DNA of 8,682 nt, from NCBI GenBank assembly GCA_045543215.1, contig JAZQMD010000025.1:1-8682 (forward strand). Reading direction: 5' to 3'. Positions 1-6,025 of this stretch are shown in pieces; within the stretch, counting starts at the first letter, position 1, and every line of letters begins with the position of its first letter. Under the pieces are notes generated by a model. That model had not been told where the DNA came from and made no database searches. It saw nothing but the letters and a program-made list of their open reading frames with translations. Position numbers and translations under genes: made by a program. This stretch comes from DXYV01 sp045543215. Its GTDB lineage: Bacteria > Bacillota > Clostridia > Oscillospirales > Oscillospiraceae.

Positions 1-375
1 AAGGTCGGCTTGCTTTCGGGTGGACAGCGCCAGGCCCTCACCTTGCTGATGGCCACCATGATCCCACCCAAGTTGCTTTTGTTGGATGAACACACGGCAG
101 CCCTGGATCCGGGGACGGCGGAAAAGGTGCTTCAGCTTACCAGGCAGATCGTGGAGGAGCACCATATTACCACCATGATGGTCACTCATAATATGCAAAA
201 TGCGCTTACTTTGGGTAATCGTACTTTGATGATGCGTGCTGGCTCTATTGTTCTGGATGTAGCAGATGCGGAGCGTGACGGTCTGGGAGTGGAAGACTTG
301 CTCCGGCTTTTTCGGGCTGGTACAGGTTATGATCTGGACAACGACAGAATTTTGCTGTCGGGGGAAGGGGAATAA
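1..375 (+). CDS. ABC transporter ATP-binding protein, COG1101/TrpXYZ-type, C-terminal part
   Basis: Partial gene; the reading frame is open from base 1 and the N-terminal half (Walker A, Q-loop) lies off the window. The 124 visible residues carry the ABC signature LSGGQRQ (residues 5-11), Walker B LLLLDE with catalytic Glu30, the D-loop (ALDP) and the H-loop histidine (His63, in VTHNM). The tail resembles the COG1101 ATPases, which energise uptake systems built from a COG2984 lipoprotein and a COG4120 permease; some of these import tryptophan or tyrosine. The protein would act on the cytoplasmic face of the membrane. The substrate cannot be told from the ATPase alone, and the partner genes should lie upstream. 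It ends in TAA, and 20 bases later there is a strong Shine-Dalgarno with no start codon after it, so the operon probably once continued. The next gene, a serine recombinase, converges on it from the right with no visible terminator between them. Confidence 0.93.
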   Translation, partial: KVGLLSGGQRQALTLLMATMIPPKLLLLDEHTAALDPGTAEKVLQLTRQIVEEHHITTMMVTHNMQNALTLGNRTLMMRAGSIVLDVADAERDGLGVEDLLRLFRAGTGYDLDNDRILLSGEGE

Positions 376-394
376 ATTTAAAAGCATATTATAT

Positions 395-401
395 AAGGAG
401 G
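395..401 (+). promoter_or_regulatory. Orphan Shine-Dalgarno with no start codon downstream
   Basis: AAGGAGG lies 20 bases after the ABC ATPase stop, ideally placed for another operon gene. The next bases (GACGCTCTATCC) hold no ATG, GTG or TTG at a usable distance. The first ATG, at 435, opens only a short frame that lies antisense to the recombinase. The simplest reading is that the gene it served was displaced or deleted when the recombinase island arrived, putting an island boundary within roughly 402-426. Confidence 0.5.
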
Positions 402-426
402 ACGCTCTATCCAGGAAAGGCCATCA

Positions 427-2058
427 TCAAGAAGATGTATTGCAAAAGACCAGTGCATCACGGGAAAAATTGACCGAGGTATTTTGACCTAGCCGCAGAT
501 AAATTTCCAGATAAATTTGTTTATCTGTACTTTCTTCTCGTACAATCACATGGTCAAGAATTGTGCTAACCACTTCCGAATTGATACCGTTTATAAAGTT
601 TAGTTCTTCCCACAGGGCCTTTTCCAGCAGGGTAGGGTCTACTACTCTAGTGACGGTATTTTGCTGCGCTTGTTGCCGCAGTAAAATAATCTGTTTTTGA
701 AAGACCAAAATTTGTTTATTGAAATGGTCATTGCGCTGTTTAAACTCTTGAATGGTAACAGCACCAGCCATACTGAGTTCTAAGAGCTTATCCTTTTTAT
801 CCTCAAGCTGACTAATTTGTGACTCAATCCGGCAAAGTTGCGCCAAGTTATCCACTCTATGGGTGGTATCAGAAATGCTGTCTAGCACAAGTTGAATAAT
901 TTTGCCTTTATTTGTTACTACCTTTTGAAATAGACCAGCTAAAATTGTATCTATTTCGTGGGTGCGAATGGCTGGCATTTCACAACCGCTTTTGCCATGC
1001 TGGCGGTATATTTTGCAGCGCCAATATTCTATTTGAGCTTCTTTTGTTTTAAAGGCTTGGTGGTGGAAATTTGTTCCATGCTTGCCACAAATAATTTTTC
1101 CGCTGTATGGATATTTATTTTGGTAGCTGGTGGCCTTGGTTTTTACTTTGTTACTCCGTTTATGGAAGATTGCATTGGCACGATTCCATAGATCTTCTGA
1201 AACGATAGCGGGGATGTTGGGGTCTGGATACATAACCCATTCGCTTTCATCCAGACGAACTTTTTTCTTTGTGCGGTAGTCCAGAGATTGTGTCTTGTTG
1301 CCGCAGTACCAGCCCTTGTATTTTGGGTTTGTAAGGATGTGACGGATCGTAATCTGATTGAATTCATTCCCGAGCAAACTGGTATGTCCACGGCGGGTTA
1401 ATTCCTGGGAGATTTTGCGTATTCCATATTGACCGGTGGCATAGAGTTCAAAAATGAGACGAACAGCCTCGGCTTGCTCTGGGTGTATAGTCAATTTACA
1501 GTCTTTTTTATCATATCCCCAGAGCCGATTGTTGCCAAGTACGTGTCCATTTTTAATGGACTGCCGAAAACCAAATTTTAAGCGTTCAGACAGTTTTCTC
1601 ATCTCATCTTGGGCAACCCCGGCCATAACGACCAAACGAAATTCGCTGTCAGTATCCAGGGTGTTTATGTTATCATTCTGAAAGAGAACCCCCACATTTG
1701 ACTCCAAAAGTTCTTGTGTGTATTGTATGCTGTCCAGTGTGCTTCTGGAAAAGCGGGAAATTTCCTTGGTGATGATAAAGTCAAAAATCCCACGATGGGC
1801 ATCTTCAATCATCCGTAAAAAACTCTCACGCTTATATGTAGTAGTACCGGAGATACCTTCATCTACATATCCTGGTATATATGTCCAATTTAAATTTTTC
1901 TGTATAAAATCTGTATAATACTGAATTTGGTTTTCCAGGCTGCCTTGTTGTTCTACTTTTTCTGTAGAAACACGGGCATAAAAAGTAACGCGGAGTGGAA
2001 GATCATAAATTGATTTTCCCATCCGCAGTTGTTCTCTCAGTTTTCTAATGGTCATCAT
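427..2058 (-). CDS. Large serine recombinase (resolvase/recombinase family)
   Basis: 543 residues, a normal length for a large serine recombinase, an enzyme that cuts and joins DNA through a phosphoserine link to integrate or excise mobile elements. The resolvase catalytic domain spans about 24-175, with nucleophile Ser31 in YARVSTE and the arginine-rich motif SRFSRST (101-107). The 'Recombinase' DNA-binding domain follows at about 190-302. A zinc ribbon lies at about 318-362 with probable ligands Cys324, His327, Cys348 and Cys359; the first pair is CxxH rather than the usual CxxC. A likely coiled coil at about 405-465 fits the region that controls direction in this family. I chose ATG 2058 because GGGGAGG lies nine bases upstream; an in-frame ATG at 2076 adds six residues but has no such site. 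The gene overlaps the small leader gene by 14 bases, so the two are probably translationally coupled. It looks intact, with no frameshift. Relatives include TnpX-like and ICE/prophage integrases; target site and element type are unknown. Confidence 0.93.
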   Translation of the reverse strand: MMTIRKLREQLRMGKSIYDLPLRVTFYARVSTEKVEQQGSLENQIQYYTDFIQKNLNWTYIPGYVDEGISGTTTYKRESFLRMIEDAHRGIFDFIITKEISRFSRSTLDSIQYTQELLESNVGVLFQNDNINTLDTDSEFRLVVMAGVAQDEMRKLSERLKFGFRQSIKNGHVLGNNRLWGYDKKDCKLTIHPEQAEAVRLIFELYATGQYGIRKISQELTRRGHTSLLGNEFNQITIRHILTNPKYKGWYCGNKTQSLDYRTKKKVRLDESEWVMYPDPNIPAIVSEDLWNRANAIFHKRSNKVKTKATSYQNKYPYSGKIICGKHGTNFHHQAFKTKEAQIEYWRCKIYRQHGKSGCEMPAIRTHEIDTILAGLFQKVVTNKGKIIQLVLDSISDTTHRVDNLAQLCRIESQISQLEDKKDKLLELSMAGAVTIQEFKQRNDHFNKQILVFQKQIILLRQQAQQNTVTRVVDPTLLEKALWEELNFINGINSEVVSTILDHVIVREESTDKQIYLEIYLRLGQNTSVNFSRDALVFCNTSS

Positions 2059-2233
2059 GCTCACTGTCCTCCCCATTAGGATTTATCTTGTCAGCTTCAG
2101 CATAATGAGAAAAGTGTTTTTTATCAAAGAAACGGGAATTGCAGGCGGAGAGAAAGGTTTGCTGAGAAATTAACTCCCGTTGCCATAAGCGTTTTAAAAG
2201 TACATGCCCTAAGTCACGGTCAACCTCGTTCAT
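2045..2233 (-). CDS. Small leader protein of the recombinase operon, SHOCT-like helix
   Basis: 62 residues from ATG 2233, preceded by GGGGG seven bases upstream (2241-2245). A TTG two codons earlier is possible but less well placed. The N-terminal half (about 8-36) looks like an amphipathic helix followed by LISQQTF. This recalls the 'leucine-rich helix, then LIS/T-x-E-E-[FY]' pattern of SHOCT-like small proteins that often precede serine recombinase genes in Clostridia. That resemblance is by eye. The C-terminal 15 residues are acidic and histidine-rich (GEDSEHDDH) and probably disordered. There is no signal peptide, membrane segment or cysteine pair. The stop lies within the recombinase start region, giving a 14-base overlap, so the protein is made with the recombinase and may be an accessory, directionality or regulatory factor; its function is not established. 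Confidence 0.7.
   Translation of the reverse strand: MNEVDRDLGHVLLKRLWQRELISQQTFLSACNSRFFDKKHFSHYAEADKINPNGEDSEHDDH
2068..2074 (-). promoter_or_regulatory. Ribosome binding site deciding the recombinase start
   Basis: On the minus strand this reads GGGGAGG, nine bases before ATG 2058. It lies inside the 3' end of the upstream small gene, which favours coupled translation and argues against the in-frame ATG at 2076, which this site partly follows. Confidence 0.75.
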
Positions 2234-2256
2234 TTGCAATCCCCCTTTCTGTAAAG

Positions 2257-2280
2257 TTATGCATTATGCAGATATGATAT
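2257..2280. repeat. Two adjoining short tandem repeats upstream of the recombinase operon
   Basis: TTATGCA occurs twice in tandem (2257-2270), followed directly by GATAT twice (2271-2280). The block lies 24 bases or more upstream of the small gene's ATG, in the A+T-rich region between the island and the alcohol dehydrogenase. On the minus strand it contains CATAAT (2263-2268), a fair -10 element, with a weak TTTATT (2286-2291) 17 bases upstream. It may be the operon promoter, a recombinase binding site, or both; the sequence alone does not decide. Confidence 0.45.
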
Positions 2281-2331
2281 GCCGGAATAAAGGAAAGGGA
2301 ACTGGTTTGTTCATAAAAATAAATGTTTTTT

Positions 2332-3546
2332 TTAGATCAGGCAGACTTTTTCTAGGAATCTGCGAAATTGCTCCCGCCCCCACAGGACAGGGACGGGATA
2401 GAGGGGGTGAGCCTCCTCCATAGCCCAGGTAATCATTTTGGGGATGTCCTCGGGTTTGACCATATCCAGCTTTTCCGGGATATCCATATTTTGCTTCATT
2501 GATTCTATCCAATGGATAAAGCGGAGGGCCTTTTCCTCGTTGCTCCCCTCACCCATCTGGCATACATCGGCAAGTCGGGCCAGTCTGATGTAGACGGCTG
2601 TACCGAACTCACGCATGACATGGGGAAGAAGAATAGACATGGCCAGACCGTGGGGTGTGTTGTACAATCCGCTCAAGGTGTGGCCGATGGCGTGAACATA
2701 GCCAACGCAGCCCCGGGTAAATGCGCGTCCTGCCTTAAATGCGGCAATCTGCATATTTTGTCGGGCGACCAGGTTCTGGCCATCATGATAGACGGTAAGG
2801 AGGTTGTCGTAAATGAGTTTGACCGCTTCTTCAGCGTACTGATCTTCAAGCTTAGTGTTATAGGTGTGGTTGGTGTAGGCCTCCACAGCATGGCATAGGG
2901 CATCCATTCCGGTGGTGGCGGTAATAAAGGGCGGTAAGCTTATGGTAAGTTCAGGATCAAGAACAGCGTAGTTGGGAAGAATGACCGTGTCGTTAATGGA
3001 TGCTTTTCGCTGGGTGATCGAGTCAATAATAACAGCGGCTACGGTGGTTTCTGACCCGGTGCCAGCTGTGGTTGGGATGGCAAAAAGGGGAGGTATCTTA
3101 CCTCTGTGGCGTACCTTGAGGATGCCCTGCATCTGGGCGACTGTCCGGTTGGGGCGGGCAATGCGGGCGCCAATGGCCTTGGCACAGTCGATGGGAGAGC
3201 CGCCGCCAATAGCCACAACTCCACGGCAACCATTGGTTTGATAAACTCTTAAGCCATTTTCCACGTTAAGGCTGGTAGGGTTGGGGGAGACTCCATCATA
3301 AATGGTATATTTCACCCCGACCTGGTCCATGGCCTTCAGCATGGGGTTAGGGATTTTTTGTTTCATTAGGCTGCTGTCTGTGACCACCAGCACGTTGTCC
3401 ACCCCTTTGGAGAGGATAAATTTTGGCAGCATTCTTGCATTTCCGGGACCAATTTTAATCTCTGGAACACGGTAGGAAAGGAAATAGTTTCCAACTTTAA
3501 GGCAGGCCTGAAAACCTCTGTAATAAGCTTTTTTTAAAATATTCAT
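2332..3546 (-). CDS. Iron-containing (group III) alcohol dehydrogenase
   Basis: 404 residues, full length for the Fe-ADH family, which interconverts alcohols and aldehydes or ketones with NAD(P)H in the cytoplasm. The nucleotide-binding motif GGGSPID is at 114-120 and PTTAGTGSE at 158-166. Predicted metal ligands are Asp215 and His219 (in GMDALCHAVEAY) and His285 and His299 (in YVHAIGHTLSGLYNTPHG). Their spacing of 4 and 14 equals that of the FucO-type ligands. Translation starts at ATG 3546 after AAGGAAAG. Nothing fixes the substrate: 1,3-propanediol, butanol, lactaldehyde and 4-hydroxybutyrate dehydrogenases share these motifs. It stands alone, with a terminator-like hairpin about 105 bases upstream and no convincing terminator downstream, so its transcript may run into the recombinase operon. 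The 60 bases before the start are A+T-rich and presumably hold its promoter, but I could not pick a convincing -35/-10 pair. Confidence 0.95.
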   Translation of the reverse strand: MNILKKAYYRGFQACLKVGNYFLSYRVPEIKIGPGNARMLPKFILSKGVDNVLVVTDSSLMKQKIPNPMLKAMDQVGVKYTIYDGVSPNPTSLNVENGLRVYQTNGCRGVVAIGGGSPIDCAKAIGARIARPNRTVAQMQGILKVRHRGKIPPLFAIPTTAGTGSETTVAAVIIDSITQRKASINDTVILPNYAVLDPELTISLPPFITATTGMDALCHAVEAYTNHTYNTKLEDQYAEEAVKLIYDNLLTVYHDGQNLVARQNMQIAAFKAGRAFTRGCVGYVHAIGHTLSGLYNTPHGLAMSILLPHVMREFGTAVYIRLARLADVCQMGEGSNEEKALRFIHWIESMKQNMDIPEKLDMVKPEDIPKMITWAMEEAHPLYPVPVLWGREQFRRFLEKVCLI

Positions 3547-3649
3547 AAACGCTTTCCTTTGTCATAATTTTAAGGTAATTCTAATTTTAAATATTGAAAA
3601 AACGTCATACTTTAAAAAAGAGAAAATCAGTGTCTCCATGTTTTGCGAA

Positions 3650-3691
3650 AAAGGAAAAGCCCACCACAACATTGCGGTAGGCCTTTCCTTT
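3650..3691 (-). terminator. Rho-independent terminator-like hairpin
   Basis: Arms 3650-3661 and 3680-3691 are inverted repeats of 12 bases with one mismatch. A small inner ACC/GGT pairing (3663-3665 with 3676-3678) lengthens the stem. In the minus direction the 3' arm is GGCTTTTCCTTT followed by TT, a T-rich tail, whereas the plus direction runs into TGGC. It therefore most likely ends leftward transcripts: those of the amidase/hydrolase operon, whose stop is about 150 bases upstream, and any RNA started from the candidate promoter at 3777-3806. Confidence 0.7.
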
Positions 3692-3776
3692 GGCTTAAAT
3701 AAAGAGAGGGGAGAATGTGTGTCATTGCTTCCTGACAAAATTAGAATACCATATACGAAGTAAAAATGTTTGATAG

Positions 3777-3806
3777 ATTATAAATAGTTTTTGAATATTC
3801 CGTGAA
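3777..3806 (-). promoter_or_regulatory. Possible sigma-A promoter in the gap after the GH18 gene
   Basis: On the minus strand TTCACG (3801-3806) and a perfect TATAAT (3777-3782) are separated by 18 bases. A transcript would begin near 3770 and meet the hairpin at 3650-3691 after about 80-120 bases. It would be a small RNA or an attenuated leader for the alcohol dehydrogenase. No open reading frame with a ribosome binding site is obvious between them. The surrounding DNA is very A+T-rich, so a chance match is quite possible. Confidence 0.3.
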
Positions 3807-3843
3807 TTCATCCAGAAAGTGGAAAGAAAAGAGAATCAAAGTT

Positions 3844-5127
3844 TTACAGGGCATCTTGAATATCAAAATAGGCGTTGAGGATCACCCAGTTTTGGGGAAA
3901 GGGACGCATCAGGTTCCAATAACCAGCACCTCTTAGCCCGTACTCTTGGATAAGTCCCAGCTTTGCAGAGATAGAGCGAGCGTCCTCAAACCATACCTCG
4001 TGCTCCCTTTGATTTTCGTCCCAGTAACGGAACCAGGGGGACTGGGCCGTTTCATCGTATTGGATTTCCGCACCATAGCGCAGGGCCAGGGAAACTGCCT
4101 GCTGGTTGGAGATGGAGGTGGCCCGGGTTTCTCCCTGAATCACTGGCAGGGGCCAGTCATATCCGTAGTTAGGGATGCCCAGCCAGATTTTTTCTGCCGG
4201 CATCTCGGTCAGGGCGTACTCCACCACCGCCCGTACATTGGGAAGTGGGGCCACAGCCATGGGCAGAGAGTAAGCGTATCCCCATTCATAAGTCATGAGA
4301 AGAACCTCATTGGCAGCAGCACCGATGGCGGCATAGTCATGGCCTTCATAGAGCAGACCCCGCTGGGTGCCGGATGTTTTAGGAGCAAGGGCAGTAATAA
4401 CAGGAAGTCCGAGAGGGTTAAGCCGTTCGGATAGCCGCCGGATGAAGGCTGCATAAGCCGTACCATCGTCAGGAAAGACGTATTCAAAGTCAACGTCCAG
4501 CCCGCGATAACCTTTTGTCTGCATGGTTGTAATAAGATTTTCAATCAGATTATTTTGAACTCTCATATCAGTGAGAACCAGGTGGGCCAGTTCATTGGAG
4601 AAGCCGCCCTCTGGGGTCAGGGTAGACAGATGCATAAGGGGGGCCACATTCCCCTCCAGGGCAGTAGAGATGAGCCAGTCATCATCCAGTTCCACCAGAC
4701 CGCCTTCTGGGGTGATGCCGTAGGTAAAGGGAGTTAGATAGCTGAGATAGGGTAGGGTACGGCGCAACAACGGGCGGTTAGCGAAGGGATAGGCATAGCC
4801 ATTGACCCAGAGGGGAGTCTGAGGTGTTTGCTCGTATTGGATGACCAGAGTTTGGCCAGGAAAGATCATGGCCCCACCCTTCAAAACGGGATTATTACGC
4901 TGGAGCTGACGGATGGAAAGACCATATCTGCGCGCAATGGAGGACAGGGTTTCACCTGTCTGGACTGTATGAACCTGACGTGGATACCGTATTACTAAGG
5001 TTTGCCCAACTACCAGACGGGAAGGATCGGAGAGCATATTATCGGCAATGAGCCTGGACATAGGCACGCCGTACTGGAGAGAAATACTATATAGGGTGTC
5101 TCCTTTGTGGACTACATGGATGTCCAT
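3844..5127 (-). CDS. LysM-LysM-GH18 hydrolase, SleL/YaaH-like
   Basis: 427 residues from ATG 5127. Two LysM peptidoglycan-binding modules come first (about 3-47 and 51-97, each with a 'V..G(D/E)TL.SI...YG' core). A GH18 catalytic domain follows (about 105-420) with the motif GLDVDFEY (209-216), where Glu215 is the expected general acid. This order matches Bacillus SleL/YaaH, an N-acetylglucosaminidase that digests spore cortex fragments during germination. There is no signal peptide, as in SleL, which reaches the spore from the mother cell. The start was chosen because LysM1 begins two residues later and the upstream amidase stops four bases before it. An in-frame ATG at 5181 would add 18 residues encoded inside the amidase gene. 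There is no clear ribosome binding site of its own, so translation is probably coupled to the amidase. Chitinase-like or vegetative wall roles remain possible. Confidence 0.9.
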   Translation of the reverse strand: MDIHVVHKGDTLYSISLQYGVPMSRLIADNMLSDPSRLVVGQTLVIRYPRQVHTVQTGETLSSIARRYGLSIRQLQRNNPVLKGGAMIFPGQTLVIQYEQTPQTPLWVNGYAYPFANRPLLRRTLPYLSYLTPFTYGITPEGGLVELDDDWLISTALEGNVAPLMHLSTLTPEGGFSNELAHLVLTDMRVQNNLIENLITTMQTKGYRGLDVDFEYVFPDDGTAYAAFIRRLSERLNPLGLPVITALAPKTSGTQRGLLYEGHDYAAIGAAANEVLLMTYEWGYAYSLPMAVAPLPNVRAVVEYALTEMPAEKIWLGIPNYGYDWPLPVIQGETRATSISNQQAVSLALRYGAEIQYDETAQSPWFRYWDENQREHEVWFEDARSISAKLGLIQEYGLRGAGYWNLMRPFPQNWVILNAYFDIQDAL

Positions 5128-5131
5128 GGAA

Positions 5132-5872
5132 CTACACCAGGGTGATGAAGTCGGAGCTGGCATAGCCCACGATATCATCAAAGCGCAGTAGATACCATCC
5201 CTGCCATTGGTTGATAATGGTCACCCGGGCACCGTCGTAGGCTCGAGCGACTACGGGGGAGGTGGTGTCAGGTCGGGCACGGATGTTTAAATAGCCCCAG
5301 CTGACGTCTACCACACCCTGGCGGGGAGCCATGGGAGTGAGGAAGGGGATGCGGAAATACTCGGTGAGAGAGAGGACGATGTTTCGGGCAATGGAATCCA
5401 GGTTTGATTTGACCCAAGTTGCATCGTCAGGATTGTCGTGGTAGCCCAGTTCCAGGAAGACGGAGGGCGCTCTGGGTTGACGTACCTCTCCGATTGAGGT
5501 GGTAGAGCGGGCTTCCACCAGGTTTGGCAGGGGATAGATGGTTTTCAGATTGTCCGCCACGATCTCAGCAGCCCGCCTTCCCCGTGTGCTGGAGGGGTAG
5601 TAGAAGACTAAAATACCCCTGTTTTCGCCATAATTTGCGGGGGCAGATGCATTAGAATGGAGGGCTAAATGAAGATCGTAGTTACCGGCGTTGGAGGCCC
5701 GGATGGAGGATGCGGCGGTCATCTCCGGGGTATTGCGTACGTACTGAATTCCGGAGGCTTCTAAGTAAGGGACCATGGCATCTGCCAGGCGATTCATCCA
5801 TTCCTCCTCGGTGCCGCCGTTAACATAGAAATTTCCCTCCTGGGTGGAGGGGGATAAATAAATGGTGGGCAT
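5132..5872 (-). CDS. N-acetylmuramoyl-L-alanine amidase (Amidase_3) with C-terminal SH3 domain
   Basis: 246 residues. An Amidase_3 domain (about 3-172) is followed by a bacterial SH3 domain (about 185-245, LNIRARPDTTSPVV...GYASSDFITL). Family members cut the bond between N-acetylmuramic acid and L-alanine in peptidoglycan with a zinc ion. Visible active-site residues are His72 in ALHSNA, Glu141 in FLELGYHDN and a zinc-ligand glutamate among Glu22-24. The usual first zinc histidine of 'D-P/A-G-H-G-G' is absent; the position reads LSPSTQEGN, so another residue may bind zinc. There is no signal peptide or membrane segment, as expected for a mother-cell or spore protein but not for an ordinary wall amidase. 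It is the first gene of a pair with the LysM-GH18 hydrolase, whose ATG follows four bases after this stop. Start ATG 5872 has AAGGAGG seven bases upstream. The promoter is not resolved; a sporulation sigma factor is plausible only by context. Confidence 0.9.
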   Translation of the reverse strand: MPTIYLSPSTQEGNFYVNGGTEEEWMNRLADAMVPYLEASGIQYVRNTPEMTAASSIRASNAGNYDLHLALHSNASAPANYGENRGILVFYYPSSTRGRRAAEIVADNLKTIYPLPNLVEARSTTSIGEVRQPRAPSVFLELGYHDNPDDATWVKSNLDSIARNIVLSLTEYFRIPFLTPMAPRQGVVDVSWGYLNIRARPDTTSPVVARAYDGARVTIINQWQGWYLLRFDDIVGYASSDFITLV

Positions 5873-5879
5873 AGGAAAT

Positions 5880-5886
5880 CCTCCTT
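5880..5886 (-). promoter_or_regulatory. Ribosome binding site of the amidase gene
   Basis: On the minus strand this reads AAGGAGG, seven bases before ATG 5872. It is the only strong site for the two-gene operon, since the GH18 gene downstream has none that I can see. Confidence 0.85.
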
Positions 5887-5952
5887 TTACCCTATCCTAT
5901 GCGTAAGAGGTAAATTTGACAGTGATATTATGATGAAAGAAGAAGCCGGTAG

Positions 5953-5980
5953 TGGTTTTTTGAGATGATGCTCTGAACCA
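5953..5980. repeat. Weak inverted repeat between PEPCK and amidase
   Basis: TGGTT (5953-5957) pairs with AACCA (5976-5980), and GAG (5962-5964) with CTC (5971-5973), around an ATGATG loop. It follows the PEPCK terminator on the minus strand and precedes the amidase, so it could be a backup terminator or an operator, or chance. It is much weaker than the neighbouring hairpin. Confidence 0.25.
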
Positions 5981-5986
5981 GACATA

Positions 5987-6020
5987 CAAAACCGGAAGAA
6001 CCATAGTCCTCCCGGTTTTG
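5987..6020 (-). terminator. Rho-independent terminator of the PEPCK gene
   Basis: A perfect 9-base inverted repeat, CAAAACCGG (5987-5995) and CCGGTTTTG (6012-6020), with a 16-base loop, begins five bases beyond the PEPCK stop codon. On the minus strand the 3' arm supplies a short run, CCGGTTTTGTAT. The T-run is modest and lies partly within the stem, but the placement and symmetry are convincing. It separates PEPCK transcription from the amidase/hydrolase operon. Confidence 0.8.
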
Positions 6021-6025
6021 CTTTA

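Larger units (their letters stand above)
376..2331. mobile_element. Putative serine-recombinase mini-element or remnant
   Basis: The segment between the ABC ATPase stop and the alcohol dehydrogenase stop holds only a large serine recombinase and its small leader gene. Two 60-base lines counted by hand in the recombinase (481-540, 901-960) are about 30-33% G+C, against about 65% for a line of the dehydrogenase (3121-3180), so the composition is foreign. The limits given are outer limits: the left end probably lies at 402-426, just after the stranded ribosome binding site, and the right end within about 2241-2331. I cannot identify att sites with confidence. An 8-base direct repeat, AGGAAAGG (413-420 and 2291-2298), lies near both proposed ends but could be chance. 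No cargo, relaxase or replication gene is visible, so this is either a very small integrative element or what is left of a larger one. Confidence 0.5.

Noticed and set aside
266..487. 73-codon open frame on the plus strand spanning the ABC gene end and the recombinase end
   Set aside because: It is out of frame with the ABC ATPase and antisense to the recombinase tail; the Shine-Dalgarno at 395-401 lies inside it, not before it.
2318..2334. TAAAAA/TTTTTA pairing after the dehydrogenase stop as a terminator
   Set aside because: It is only A/T pairs with mismatches; no GC-rich stem is present.
2512..2898. 128-codon open frame on the plus strand
   Set aside because: It lies wholly antisense to the alcohol dehydrogenase, which has all its family motifs; no domain or ribosome binding site supports it.
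3946..4434. 162-codon open frame on the plus strand
   Set aside because: It is antisense to the GH18 catalytic domain and reads as low-similarity shadow sequence.
5893..5901. CATAGGATA on the minus strand, resembling the -10 box of mother-cell sporulation sigma factors, upstream of the amidase
   Set aside because: A start point from this box would fall in the ribosome binding site at 5880-5886, and no matching -35 element sits at the right distance.
5916..5921. Perfect TTGACA on the plus strand
   Set aside because: No -10 element lies 16-18 bases downstream and no plus-strand gene follows.
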